From positions 1 to 38,347 of the forward strand of contig DATJGS010000036.1 of assembly GCA_035494735.1 (NCBI GenBank): DNA of 38,347 nt, in the 5' to 3' direction. Below the pieces are notes generated by a model. That model ran no database searches. It was given only the letters and a program-made list of their open reading frames with translations, and was not told the DNA's origin. Below, piece after piece: positions 1-8,454 of this stretch. Origin of the DNA: DATJGS01 sp035494735. Lineage in GTDB: Bacteria > Eisenbacteria > RBG-16-71-46. The stretch's first letter is position 1, and every line of letters starts with the position of its first letter. The position numbers were made by a program, and so were the translations under genes.

Positions 1-485
1 CCGAGCACCACTCGGCGCTGCGTGCGGCGGCGACGCGCGTCGCCGTCCTGCACGCGGCGAACTTCAGCCTGGGGGCGGCGGCGCTCAAGCGCGTGCTCGC
101 GGCCGCGCTCGCGGCCGTGCCGGCCAGCTGGGACATCGAGATCGTGGAGCGACATCACCGCATGAAAGCCGACGCGCCGTCGGGCACGGCCCTGGCGCTC
201 GCCGAAGTCGCGCGTGCGGCGCGCGGCGCGCAGACGGCGTTGCGTCACGGTCGCGAGGGCCGGGTCGGCGCGCGTCCCGACGGCGAGATCGGCATGCACG
301 CGGTGCGTGGCGGGAGCTGGGTGGGCGACCACGCGGTGCTGCTGGCCGGCGCCGGCGAGTCGATCGAAGTCCGGCACGTCGCGGAGAGTCGTGCCGCGTT
401 CGCGAGTGGCGCGCTCGCCGCCGCGAGATTCGTGGCCGGCCGCCCGGCCGGCCTCTATACTCTGGACCACGTGCTGGGCGATTAG
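1..485 (+). CDS. dapB: 4-hydroxy-tetrahydrodipicolinate reductase, C-terminal part (5' end outside window)
   Basis: DapB reduces the dihydrodipicolinate precursor with NAD(P)H in the lysine/diaminopimelate pathway, in the cytosol. The frame is open from base 3, so the gene starts upstream and only about 160 residues are seen. They include ANFSLG (family ANFSxG) and the substrate-binding stretch ERHHRMKADAPSGTA, matching the family E.HH..K.DAPSGTA with its catalytic His and Lys. The C-terminal part also has the GEIGMHAVRGG and VGDHAVLLAG blocks typical of DapB. The Rossmann NAD-binding half is missing. It ends 37 nt before the next plus-strand gene, with no clear terminator between them. The family call is secure. 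Confidence 0.95.
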   Translation, partial: EHHSALRAAATRVAVLHAANFSLGAAALKRVLAAALAAVPASWDIEIVERHHRMKADAPSGTALALAEVARAARGAQTALRHGREGRVGARPDGEIGMHAVRGGSWVGDHAVLLAGAGESIEVRHVAESRAAFASGALAAARFVAGRPAGLYTLDHVLGD

Positions 486-522
486 CACCGACCGGATTCA
501 CCATCCTCCGTTGGGAGTTGTC

Positions 523-3324
523 ATGCGCGTCGTGCGCCCGGCGCTGTCGGCCTTCATCGTGCTGCTCGGTCTCGGCGGTCCGTTCGCCGCGAGTCCGGCG
601 TTCGCGTTCGGCAAGAACAAGGTGCAGTACGAGGCCCTCGACTGGGCCGTCCTCGAAACGCCGCACCTGAGGCTGCACTATTACGCCGAGGAAGAGAGCT
701 TGGCGCGGCGCCTCGCGCCGTTCGCCGAGAGCGTGTGCGTCGAGTACGACCGGCGCTTCCGGCTCGAGCCCAAGCACAAGGTGCCGTTCCTGCTGTTCTC
801 CGCGCATCACCTGTTCCAGCAGACGAACGCCACGCCGGAGCTGCTGACCGAAGCCACGGGCGGACTCACCGAGTTGATCAAGGGCCGGGTGCTCGTGCCG
901 CACAACGGCTCGTGGCACCGCCTCGAGTGGGTGACGCGGCACGAGCTGACGCACTGGTACATGCTCGAAAAGATCGGCCACGTGATGCGCGAGCACCACC
1001 GCACGCAGCTGTACATGCCGCCTCTGTGGTTCACGGAAGGCCTGGCCGAGTACTGCGGGCAGCGCTGGGACGCCGACGGCGAGGGGCTGTTGCGCGACGC
1101 GGTGCTGTCCGGCGAGGCGTTCCCGGTCTCGCACAGCGAGCCGATCTGGGGCACCGTGCTGATGTACAAGGAAGGCCAGTCGTTCCTGCTCGAGGTCGGC
1201 CGGCGCTTCGGCGATCGCGCGGTGTTCGACCTGCTCGACAACTGGTGGCGCGCGGACGACTTCGAGACCGTGTTCCGCATCACGCTCGGCCGCAAGCTCG
1301 AGGACGTGGATCGCGACTGGTTCGACGGCGTGCGCCGGCGCTATCTGCCGGTCGTCACGGTCGCGACGCGCGCCGAGGACGTGTCGCGGCGCCTGACGCC
1401 GAAGGGGCGCTTCAACCTGGGACCGCGCTCGATCGCGGCCGCCGACAGCGCCGACACGACGCTGCGCTTCTGCTATTTCCGCGCGGGCGAGGGCGGTATC
1501 AGCTTGGTGATCCGCGAGCCGAAGAAGGGCGGCGGTTGGCGCGAGCGGCGGCTGCTGCGCGGCGGGCAGTCGCCGGCGTACGAGTCGTTCCACTTGTTCC
1601 AGAATCGCCCGGCCACGTCTCCGGACGGCACGATCGCGCTGTCGTCCAAGCGCGGCGGGCGGGACGCGCTGTACCTGGTGCGCAGCGACGGCGGCCGCGT
1701 CCTGCGCCGGCTCGAGTTCCCGAACCTGGTCGCGATCCACGACCCGAGCCTCGTGCCCGGCGACAGCGCCGTGGTCTTCACAGGGCAGGACTACTCCGGA
1801 CGCCAGGATCTGTACCGCGCGCGCTGGCCGGGCGGTGAGGCGCATCTCGACCGGTTGACGAACGACGACTACGACGACCTCGAGCCCGACGTGTCGCCGG
1901 ATGGGCGGTACGTCGTGTTCGCCTCGGACCGCGGAGACCGCGGCGGCGCGTACTCGCTGTTCCGCCTGCCGCTCGCCGGCGGCGTGCCCGAGATGGTGAG
2001 CCATCCCGACAGTGGCGACGATCGCCAGCCCACGTACTCGCACGACGGACGCTGGATCGCGTTCCGCTCGACACGCCACGGCACGAGCGACCTCTACGTG
2101 CGTCCGGCCGAGCCGTCGTCCGAGGCGCGCCGCGTGACGCGGCTGCGCGGGCCGGCCACCGACCCCGACTGGCTGCCGCACGGCCACGGGCTCCTGTACA
2201 CGGCCGAGAGCGCGATCGAGTTCCAGACGTACCGCATCCGCTTCGACCCGGATTCGCTGAAGCCGGAGACCGAGTACGGCGTCGCGTCGGCGCCGGTGCT
2301 GGCCCACGAGGCGTTCACCGGCGAGCCGCAGCGCTACTCGCGGCACCTCAGCCTGGACCTCGTGCAGAACGCGGTCGGCGTGGACCCCGGCCTCGGCGCG
2401 GTGGGCGGGGGGCAGGTCGCGCTCAGCGACGTGCTCGGCAACGAGCAGTACTTCCTGTTCCTATCGAACGACGCGGAGCAGTTCGGCGGCAATTTCTGGG
2501 ACGGCTTCGAAGGCGGGGTCACGTACCTGAACCAGGCGCACCGCCTGAACTACGGCGCGGGCCTGTTCCGCCTGACCCAGGTCTACGACGCGGACCTCGA
2601 CGTGTTCCGGCGCGAGCGGCGCGTCGGCGTGCTGCTGCTCGCGAGCTACCCGTTCAGCAAGTTCACGCGCATCGAGACGTCGATCCTGGCGCGGCACGCG
2701 CAGGATCACCTGCTGCGCAACTTCGACATCCAGGACGTCGACCTCGTGAGCAACTTCCTGAGCCTGGTGTACGACAACGTCGGCTGGACGGCGGCCGGTC
2801 CGGCGTCCGGGATCCGCGCGTACGGGACGGCGGGCTTCACACGCGACCTCACGTCGGGCGCCGGCGACTTCGCGACCCTGATCGGCGAGGCGCGCCACTA
2901 CTTCATGGTCGCGCCGGGCGTCGTCGTCGCGTCACGCGCGCAGGCCCAGTCGAGCCTCGGGCACGACGCGCAGCGCTTCTACCTGGGCGGGCGCTTCGAG
3001 CTCCGCGGCTACGACCGGCGCACGCTGGCGGGCACGCAGACCGTGCTGCTCCAGGAAGAAGTGCGCTTCCCGCTGCTCCACGGCCTCGTGCTCGCGGTGC
3101 CGGCGCCGTGGCTGTTCCCGACGATCCAGGGCGCGGTGTTCACGGACGTCGCCTGGTCCTGGGACGAGGGCTTCGAGGAGCGGCTCGGCAGCGTCGGCAC
3201 CGGCGTGTACATCTTCGGCGGCTACCTGCCCGCGTTGCGCTGGAACTTCGTATGGCCGACCGCGGACTTCCGCAACTACCCGAAGGGTCCGCGCACCCAG
3301 GTGTCGCTCGGCTTCAACTTCTGA
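523..3324 (+). CDS. Secreted zinc-protease / TolB-like propeller / outer-membrane beta-barrel fusion
   Basis: This 933-residue protein starts with a signal peptide (about residues 1-28, ending SPAFA). Residues about 35-290 look like a gluzincin (Peptidase_MA-like) domain: HELTH at 140-144 and EGLAEY at 172-177 downstream would supply two His and a Glu zinc ligand. Residues about 390-640 carry repeated PDG blocks such as DVSPDGRYVVFASD, as in TolB/PD40 beta-propellers. Residues about 680-933 resemble an Omp85/BamA-type barrel, with LRGYD like the conserved loop-6 RGF/RGY motif and a C-terminal Phe (LGFNF), the usual BAM signal. The start was chosen at the ATG preceding the signal peptide; the frame is open far upstream but without sense. 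Inferred topology: barrel in the outer membrane, propeller and protease probably in the periplasm. Substrate unknown. Confidence 0.85.
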   Translation: MRVVRPALSAFIVLLGLGGPFAASPAFAFGKNKVQYEALDWAVLETPHLRLHYYAEEESLARRLAPFAESVCVEYDRRFRLEPKHKVPFLLFSAHHLFQQTNATPELLTEATGGLTELIKGRVLVPHNGSWHRLEWVTRHELTHWYMLEKIGHVMREHHRTQLYMPPLWFTEGLAEYCGQRWDADGEGLLRDAVLSGEAFPVSHSEPIWGTVLMYKEGQSFLLEVGRRFGDRAVFDLLDNWWRADDFETVFRITLGRKLEDVDRDWFDGVRRRYLPVVTVATRAEDVSRRLTPKGRFNLGPRSIAAADSADTTLRFCYFRAGEGGISLVIREPKKGGGWRERRLLRGGQSPAYESFHLFQNRPATSPDGTIALSSKRGGRDALYLVRSDGGRVLRRLEFPNLVAIHDPSLVPGDSAVVFTGQDYSGRQDLYRARWPGGEAHLDRLTNDDYDDLEPDVSPDGRYVVFASDRGDRGGAYSLFRLPLAGGVPEMVSHPDSGDDRQPTYSHDGRWIAFRSTRHGTSDLYVRPAEPSSEARRVTRLRGPATDPDWLPHGHGLLYTAESAIEFQTYRIRFDPDSLKPETEYGVASAPVLAHEAFTGEPQRYSRHLSLDLVQNAVGVDPGLGAVGGGQVALSDVLGNEQYFLFLSNDAEQFGGNFWDGFEGGVTYLNQAHRLNYGAGLFRLTQVYDADLDVFRRERRVGVLLLASYPFSKFTRIETSILARHAQDHLLRNFDIQDVDLVSNFLSLVYDNVGWTAAGPASGIRAYGTAGFTRDLTSGAGDFATLIGEARHYFMVAPGVVVASRAQAQSSLGHDAQRFYLGGRFELRGYDRRTLAGTQTVLLQEEVRFPLLHGLVLAVPAPWLFPTIQGAVFTDVAWSWDEGFEERLGSVGTGVYIFGGYLPALRWNFVWPTADFRNYPKGPRTQVSLGFNF

Positions 3325-3349
3325 AGCGGACCTGAAGGAGCGCCGGCCG

Positions 3350-3369
3350 CGGCGCGCTACGGCGCGCCG
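3350..3369. terminator. Hairpin between convergent genes, possible bidirectional terminator
   Basis: An 8-bp perfect stem CGGCGCGC / GCGCGCCG with loop TACG lies where the plus-strand protease-barrel gene and the minus-strand lipoprotein gene converge. It overlaps the stop codon of the lipoprotein gene. There is no T tract on either side, so termination is inferred from position and stem strength only. Confidence 0.4.
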
Positions 3370-4604
3370 ATCGAGATGCCGTCCGGGAAGCCGAGGCCGT
3401 TGAGCCGGCGAAGCACGACTCCCGTGGGGGAGATGCGCACGACCGAGCCGGCGCCCGGAGCCGTGACCCAGGCTTCGCCGGTCGCCAGGTCGACGTCGAC
3501 GTTGCGCGCCTCGGCCACGCCCGACACGCGGAACTCCACGCTGCCGTCGCGGTGCAGCGCCACGACCTGGTCGGCGAGCGCGTCCGCGACCCAGATGCGG
3601 CCGCGCCGTGCGTCGACGGCGAGACCGATCGGTCCCGAGAAGCCCGTGACCGTGTCGGCCGCCGCGGGCGCCGTGGTGACGCGCACCACCCAACCGTGAT
3701 TGAACGACGAGACCCAGACGTCGTGCGTCGTCGAGTCGACCGCGACGCGGGACAGCGCGTCCAGCGCGACAGACCCCTGGAACGCGCCGTTCGCGGCATA
3801 GGCGGCCAGACGCTGGTCCCCGCGCTCGACCACCCACGTGACCTTGGAGACGGGGTCGATGGCGATCGCGATGGGCCCGTTGACCGGGATGATCTGGGCC
3901 GGCGAACCGAAACCGCCGCCCGGATCGAAGTGACGCACGGCGTTCAGTCCCTGGTCGCACACCCAGGCCGTGCGATCGTCGCGGCGCACCGCGATCCCGA
4001 GCGGCGTCGACACCGAGGTGAACGCGAGCAGGTCGAGCGTGACCGGATCGTACAGATACACCGTCTGACCGAACGTGTCCGAGACCCACACGCGGCGCGT
4101 CACGTTGTCGACGGCCACTTCGCTCGGGCCCGAGAAGCGCGAGTCCTCGATCGAGATGCGGCGCCCGTCGGGCGCGACGCGGATGAGGGAGTGGCGGTCG
4201 CCGTCCACGACCCACGGGCGCACGCGGCCCGGCGTCGCGATGTCCTCGGCGGGGCGCGGCCCGAGGCCGCTGGCGAACAGGAAGTACAGGCGGTAGCGAT
4301 AGTCGAGGTCGTCGAGCAACCCGACGTCGAGAAATCCCGTCGAACTCGCCGGCAGGGCGCTGCTGATCGCCTTGAACCCCGTGTCCCCGGGCGCCAGGCG
4401 GAACACCTGGAAGCCGGTCACCGTGCTGCTCGTGGCGGCGTCCCAGGTGAGGCGCACGAAGCCGTCATCGGCGATCGCCGCGAATCCCGCGGGCCGTCCG
4501 CCGGTCGTGGGATTGCCGGGATCGAATGGATTGAGGCGCGCGCGATCCGAACAGCCCGCGGCGGCCAGCGCCGCGACGACTAGAAGCGCAAGGCCAGCGC
4601 GCAT
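3357..4604 (-). CDS. Lipoprotein with fibronectin-III-like domain and NHL-type propeller
   Basis: The 415-residue protein begins with a lipoprotein signal peptide: hydrophobic stretch, then LAAAGC with the lipidated Cys at 18. The mature N-terminus carries LNPFDPGNP. Residues about 40-110 look like a fibronectin type III module (VRLTWDAATSSTVTGFQVFR). The rest is a series of repeats of the type VAVDNVTRRVWVSD, GIAVRRDDRTAWVCD, IAIDPVSKVTWVVE and LAVDARRGRIWVAD, the pattern of NHL/SMP-30-like six-bladed propellers. It is probably periplasmic or on the outer-membrane inner face; no enzymatic residues are evident. Its start overlaps the end of the upstream small membrane-protein gene by 25 nt, so the two are probably translated from one message led by rpsT. 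Function unknown. Confidence 0.8.
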   Translation of the reverse strand: MRAGLALLVVAALAAAGCSDRARLNPFDPGNPTTGGRPAGFAAIADDGFVRLTWDAATSSTVTGFQVFRLAPGDTGFKAISSALPASSTGFLDVGLLDDLDYRYRLYFLFASGLGPRPAEDIATPGRVRPWVVDGDRHSLIRVAPDGRRISIEDSRFSGPSEVAVDNVTRRVWVSDTFGQTVYLYDPVTLDLLAFTSVSTPLGIAVRRDDRTAWVCDQGLNAVRHFDPGGGFGSPAQIIPVNGPIAIAIDPVSKVTWVVERGDQRLAAYAANGAFQGSVALDALSRVAVDSTTHDVWVSSFNHGWVVRVTTAPAAADTVTGFSGPIGLAVDARRGRIWVADALADQVVALHRDGSVEFRVSGVAEARNVDVDLATGEAWVTAPGAGSVVRISPTGVVLRRLNGLGFPDGISIGAP

Positions 4605-5008
4605 CGCGAGACCCCGGGGGACAGCACGAGCCCGGCGGGCAGCGGGCGCCTGAGGAAGCGCAGATAGACGCCGGTCGCGAGCAGCACTTCGCCGCTGATG
4701 AGCGACGCGCTCGACAACCGGTCGTCACGCACGGTCTCGTCGTAGCGATCGTCGATCCGCGACAAGTCGGTCTCCGCCAGGTAGCGGGCGTACGCCTCGT
4801 CGGCACGATGCTCGAGCGTGAACGACGCGCCGATCAACCCGGCGCCCAGCACGAGCGATGCGTACGCCAGCTTGTGCGGAACGTGCGTCTGATGGAGCAG
4901 GGGCACTTCCGGAAACGGCGCGGCCGCCTGGGCGTGCGCCGAGGCGGCCGGCTCGAAGAACGTGCCGCAGACGACGGCCGCGAACAGTGCGGCCACGGTC
5001 CACTTCAT
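4580..5008 (-). CDS. Small exported/membrane protein of unknown function
   Basis: The 142-residue protein has a signal-peptide-like N-terminus (MKWTVAALFAAVVCGTFF, possible cleavage near SAHA) and one or two further hydrophobic segments, LAYASLVLGAGLIGASF at about 47-63 and ASLISGEVLLATGVYLRFL at about 100-118. Between them is a charged region with HRADEAYARYL and a Tyr/Asp-rich stretch. It ends in Phe (ALALRF). I do not recognise a named family. It starts 13 nt after the rpsT stop and its end overlaps the following lipoprotein gene by 25 nt, which suggests coexpression and perhaps a shared envelope role with the propeller lipoprotein. No strong Shine-Dalgarno is visible, so the start is moderately secure. 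Confidence 0.65.
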   Translation of the reverse strand: MKWTVAALFAAVVCGTFFEPAASAHAQAAAPFPEVPLLHQTHVPHKLAYASLVLGAGLIGASFTLEHRADEAYARYLAETDLSRIDDRYDETVRDDRLSSASLISGEVLLATGVYLRFLRRPLPAGLVLSPGVSRCALALRF

Positions 5009-5021
5009 GAGGTCGATTCGC

Positions 5022-5279
5022 TCAGGCCGGGAGCTTGGCCGCGAACTTCGCGAGCCGCGACTTGTGCCGGCTGGCGGTCTCCTTCTTGATGATGCCCTTG
5101 GATACCGTGCGGTCGAGAACGGTCACGGCCTGGCGATAGGCGGTCTCGCCGGCGGCCCGGGTCTTGGCCTCACGTACGGCCTTCACGGCCGAGCGCATGC
5201 GCGAGCGGAAGGCCACATTGCGCTGACGCGACCTCTCATTGGTCCCCACACGTTTGGTCGCGGACTTGTGATGCGGCAT
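5022..5279 (-). CDS. rpsT: 30S ribosomal protein S20
   Basis: S20 binds 16S rRNA at the base of the small subunit. The 85-residue product begins MPHHKSATKRVGTNERSRQR and is very rich in Lys/Arg, as in the family (about 87 residues). It shows the expected pattern of long basic helices, including AVKAVREAK and KGIIKKETASRHKSRLAKF. The start is fixed by a strong GGAGGAGC Shine-Dalgarno just upstream; an in-frame ATG 15 nt earlier lies before that site and is rejected. A good promoter lies 45-75 nt upstream. Unusually, rpsT is followed closely on the same strand by two envelope-protein genes. Confidence 0.96.
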   Translation of the reverse strand: MPHHKSATKRVGTNERSRQRNVAFRSRMRSAVKAVREAKTRAAGETAYRQAVTVLDRTVSKGIIKKETASRHKSRLAKFAAKLPA

Positions 5280-5323
5280 GAAGCTCCTCCTCAACAGGTT
5301 CGAGTTCGGTAAAAAGCTCGCAG

Positions 5324-5353
5324 ACGATAGCGGCGCCGCGCGCGCAGTGTCAA
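5324..5353 (-). promoter_or_regulatory. Sigma70-type promoter for rpsT
   Basis: Read on the minus strand: perfect -35 TTGACA (5353-5348), 18-nt spacer, -10 TATCGT (5329-5324). It lies about 45 nt upstream of the rpsT start codon and just before its strong ribosome-binding site. It would also serve the two downstream envelope genes. Confidence 0.7.
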
Positions 5354-5524
5354 GCGTGGGCGGTGGATGGCGCGCTCGAACGAGGCGAGCGTTCGGCCCG
5401 CGCGAGCACGGCCCACGATGTCGCGACGCGGGCCGGGAGCGGGCGCGTGCCTGCCCGGGGGTGAGGCGTTCACGCCACGTGATCCCGCCGCCCTCAAGGG
5501 GCTCTGACGCGCGCCCGGGACGGG

Positions 5525-5553
5525 TTGTCGGCCCTTGCGGAGCGGTGTAGTGT
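5525..5553 (+). promoter_or_regulatory. Putative promoter for the uvrC operon
   Basis: TTGTCG (5525-5530), 17-nt spacer, TAGTGT (5548-5553), 43 nt upstream of the uvrC ATG. It matches sigma70 consensus at the key positions only. It diverges from the rpsT promoter, the two lying in a 317-nt intergenic region whose remaining sequence shows nothing I can name. Confidence 0.5.
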
Positions 5554-5596
5554 CTTCAGCCTGCGATCATCCCCCAGTAGTGTGGTGGAGGCTCCG

Positions 5597-7441
5597 ATGA
5601 GCACCCTGGCGGAAAAAGTCCACAATCTGCCTGCGCTACCAGGGGTTTACCTGTTCAAGGACCCCGCGGGCGAAGTGCTGTACGTGGGCAAAGCCAAGAG
5701 CCTCGCACAGCGCGTGCGCAGCTACCTCGCGGCCGACAATCCGAACCCGCGCGTGCCCGACATGATGGCCCGTGCCACCGACCTGGACACGATCCTGGTC
5801 GAGACGGAAGCCGAAGCGCTGCTGCTGGAATCCACGCTGATTCGCCAGCACCACCCGCACTTCAACGTGCTGCTGAAGGACGACAAGAGCTTCCCTTACG
5901 TGAAGCTCAGCATGCAGGACGAATTCCCGCGACTCAGCGTGACGCGCCGCGTGCTGAACGACGGCGGGCGCTACCTCGGGCCGTTCACCGACGTGCGCAA
6001 CCTGCGGCGCATGCTGCGCGAGATCCGGCGCATCTTCCCGGTGCGGACGTGCCGGAACTTCGAGGACTACCGGCGCGCGAACCGCCCGTGCCTGTACTTC
6101 CACATCCGGCGCTGCGTCGGGCCGTGCACGACGCGCTCGCGCGTGACACCCGCCGAGTACGCGTCGATCGTCGACGGCCTCATCCAGTTCCTGAGCGGAC
6201 GTGACGCGGACCTCCTCGCGCGTCTCGAACGCGAGATGGGCGAGGCGGCCGAAGCGCGGCGCTACGAGGAGGCGGCGCGGCGCCGCGACCAGATCGCGCT
6301 GCTTTCGCAGATGCGCCGCCCGCAGACCGTGGTCAGCCCGCTGCGCGGCGCCGAGACCGACGTGCTCGGACTCGCGCGCCATGGCGGCCGCGCCGCCGTC
6401 GCGGTGCTGATGGTGCGCGGTGGCCGCGTGGTCGGCAAGGAGACGCGGTGGCTCGAGCGCACGTCCGGACTCGGCGACGCGGCACTGGTCGAGACGTTCC
6501 TCGGGCAGCACTACCTGGGCGCGGCACTGGTGCCGCGGCGCATCCTGCTCGGCGTCGAGCCGGAGAGTGTCGAGGGCGTCAGCGAAGCCCTGACCCGGCA
6601 TGCCGCGCATCCGGTCGAGCTGCTCGTCGCCCAGCGCGGCAAGGGCCGTCGGCTGGTGGAGACCGCGGAGCGCAACGCCGCGCTGGCGCTCGAGGATCTC
6701 GAGGCGCGCGCCAGCGGGCGCCGCTCGCGCTTCTCGCCCGAGACGCTCGAGCTGCAGAAGACGCTGGGCCTCGAGGCGCCGCCGTGGCGCGTCGTGTGCT
6801 TCGACGTCTCGAACCTCGGCGCGGACGACGCGGTGGCGGCGATCGTGGCCAGCGAGAACGGCCGGCCGCGGCGCGGATTGTACCGGCGCATGCGCCTGCG
6901 CCGGCCCGGGCCGGACGACTTCGCCATGATCGGCGAGGCCGTCGAGCGCTACTGGACCCGCGTCGAGTCGGGCGAGATTCCGCGGCCCGATCTCGTGCTG
7001 ATCGACGGCGGCGCCGGCCAACTGGGCGCGGCGCGTGCCGCGCTCGACCGCGTCGCCACCCGTTCCGTGGCCATGATCGGACTCGCGAAGCGCGAGGAGA
7101 CCGTGATCCGCGAGCGCGGCGCGCCGCTCGTCCTGCCGCGGCGCAGCCCGGCGCTTCGCGCGCTGCAGCGCGTGCGCGACGAGGCGCATCGTTTCGGACT
7201 CACGTATCACCGCAAGCTGCGCGGCCGGCGCCGCGTGGTGAGCGCGCTCGACGCCGTGGCCGGCGTGGGCGCGTCGCGACGCGCGGCGCTGCTCAAGGCG
7301 TTCGGCTCCGTCGGCGCATTGCGCGAGGCCACTCCCGAAGAGATCGCGGCGCGCGCGCACGTGCCGGCCTCGGTCGCGGCGCGCGTCGCGGAATACCTGG
7401 CCGCCGAGCGCGAGGCGCGTCGCGCCGGGGGCGAGCGATGA
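5597..7441 (+). CDS. uvrC: UvrABC excinuclease subunit C
   Basis: UvrC makes the two incisions in nucleotide excision repair. The 614-residue length is normal. The N-terminal GIY-YIG nuclease is clear: LPGVYLFKD then VLYVGKAKSL with Tyr18, Tyr29 and Arg39 placed as expected. A UVR-like helical segment (EAARRRDQIALL) lies near residue 230. The C-terminal RNase H-like nuclease shows VVCFDVSNLG and LVLIDGGAGQL. A helix-hairpin-helix tail (VAGVGASRRAALLKAFGSV) closes it. In the DGGKGQ block the usual Lys is Ala. The ATG at 5597 follows a GGTGGAGG-like site; the upstream in-frame start is less likely. Its stop overlaps the next gene start (ATGA), indicating translational coupling with the recombinase. 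Confidence 0.97.
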   Translation: MSTLAEKVHNLPALPGVYLFKDPAGEVLYVGKAKSLAQRVRSYLAADNPNPRVPDMMARATDLDTILVETEAEALLLESTLIRQHHPHFNVLLKDDKSFPYVKLSMQDEFPRLSVTRRVLNDGGRYLGPFTDVRNLRRMLREIRRIFPVRTCRNFEDYRRANRPCLYFHIRRCVGPCTTRSRVTPAEYASIVDGLIQFLSGRDADLLARLEREMGEAAEARRYEEAARRRDQIALLSQMRRPQTVVSPLRGAETDVLGLARHGGRAAVAVLMVRGGRVVGKETRWLERTSGLGDAALVETFLGQHYLGAALVPRRILLGVEPESVEGVSEALTRHAAHPVELLVAQRGKGRRLVETAERNAALALEDLEARASGRRSRFSPETLELQKTLGLEAPPWRVVCFDVSNLGADDAVAAIVASENGRPRRGLYRRMRLRRPGPDDFAMIGEAVERYWTRVESGEIPRPDLVLIDGGAGQLGAARAALDRVATRSVAMIGLAKREETVIRERGAPLVLPRRSPALRALQRVRDEAHRFGLTYHRKLRGRRRVVSALDAVAGVGASRRAALLKAFGSVGALREATPEEIAARAHVPASVAARVAEYLAAEREARRAGGER

Positions 7442-8421
7442 GCACGGCGACGCGGGCCCCGGCCGCCGAGCGCGGCGACGCGCGCGGGACGCGCCGCGCC
7501 CGGGGAGGCGCCGCTCCAGCCGCGCGCACCGCGCTCGACGCGCCGGTCGAGGCCTACCTGGATCGTCTGCGCACGGCGCGCCGGCTCAGCGCGCACACGC
7601 TCGACGCGTACGCGCGCGACCTCGCCGACTATCGCGCGTTCGCGGTGCGACACCACCTCGCGCGCTGGGACGAGGCGGGGCGCATCTTCGTGGACGCGTA
7701 CTTCGCGGCGCAGCTGCAGCGCCGGCTGTCGGCCGGCACGGTCGCGCGCCGTCGCTCGGCCTTGCGCGGGTTCCACGCGTTTCTCGCCGGCGAACGCCTG
7801 GCTCCAGGCGACCCGCTCGGCGACGTGCCGCAAGTGCGGCGCGATCGCAAGCTGCCGCACGCGCTGAGCCGCGAAGACATGGAGCGCCTGCTCGCCCAGC
7901 CGGGCGGCGAGGGCACGCTGGCGCTCCGTGACCGCGCGATGTTCGAGCTCGCGTACGCGAGCGGCTTGCGCGTGTCCGAGCTGTGCGGACTGCCGCGCGC
8001 CCGGCTCGATCTGGCGGGGCGGGCGGTCGCGGTCTCGGGCAAGGGCGGCAAGGAACGGGTCGTGCCGTTCGGCCGCGCGGCGGAGCGCGCGCTGCGCGAA
8101 TACCTGGAGCGGGCGCGTCCTCTGCTGGTCGGGCGGCAGCGCCACGACACCGTGTTCGTGAACGCACGCGGCGGCCCGCTGTCGCGCATGGGCTTCTGGA
8201 AGATCCTGGCGGGTCACGCGCGCGGCGCGGGCCTGGCGACCCGCGTGCATCCGCACGCGCTGCGCCATTCGTTCGCGACACATCTGCTGGAAGGCGGCGC
8301 GGATCTGCGCGTCGTGCAGGAACTGCTCGGCCATGCCTCCGTCACGACGACGGCCATCTATACGCACCTCGATCGCGCGTACCTGCGCGAGGTGCATCGC
8401 ACGTTTCATCCACGTCCATAG
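7438..8421 (+). CDS. xerD: Site-specific tyrosine recombinase, XerC/XerD type
   Basis: The 327-residue protein has an N-terminal SAM-like core-binding domain (about 35-120: YLDRLRTARRLSAHTLDAYARDL) and a C-terminal catalytic domain with the complete active site: Arg178 (SGLRVSEL), Lys202 (SGKGGKER), His273 and Arg276 (HPHALRHSFATH), His299 (LLGHASVTTT) and nucleophile Tyr308 (IYTHL). Xer recombinases resolve chromosome dimers at dif near the terminus, usually under FtsK control. XerC versus XerD cannot be settled by eye; the symbol is a best guess. The first 30 residues are an Ala/Arg-rich extension that may be disordered or reflect a later true start. It overlaps uvrC by 4 nt. A dif candidate lies about 9.4 kb downstream. 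Confidence 0.92.
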   Translation: MSTATRAPAAERGDARGTRRARGGAAPAARTALDAPVEAYLDRLRTARRLSAHTLDAYARDLADYRAFAVRHHLARWDEAGRIFVDAYFAAQLQRRLSAGTVARRRSALRGFHAFLAGERLAPGDPLGDVPQVRRDRKLPHALSREDMERLLAQPGGEGTLALRDRAMFELAYASGLRVSELCGLPRARLDLAGRAVAVSGKGGKERVVPFGRAAERALREYLERARPLLVGRQRHDTVFVNARGGPLSRMGFWKILAGHARGAGLATRVHPHALRHSFATHLLEGGADLRVVQELLGHASVTTTAIYTHLDRAYLREVHRTFHPRP

Positions 8422-8454
8422 CGTTCCACCCGACCGGGGAACGAGGGGGAATCG

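Noticed and set aside
85..2346. Minus-strand open frame of 753 codons opposite the protease-barrel gene
   Set aside because: Low-complexity Arg/Ala/Val-rich translation with no motif; the plus strand has signal peptide, HELTH and barrel features.
7438..8421. Xer-type recombinase as an integrase of a mobile element using the tRNA-Arg gene
   Set aside because: The tRNA is 22 kb away with no direct repeat of its 3' end seen, no phage or plasmid genes are present, and the gene is coupled to uvrC.
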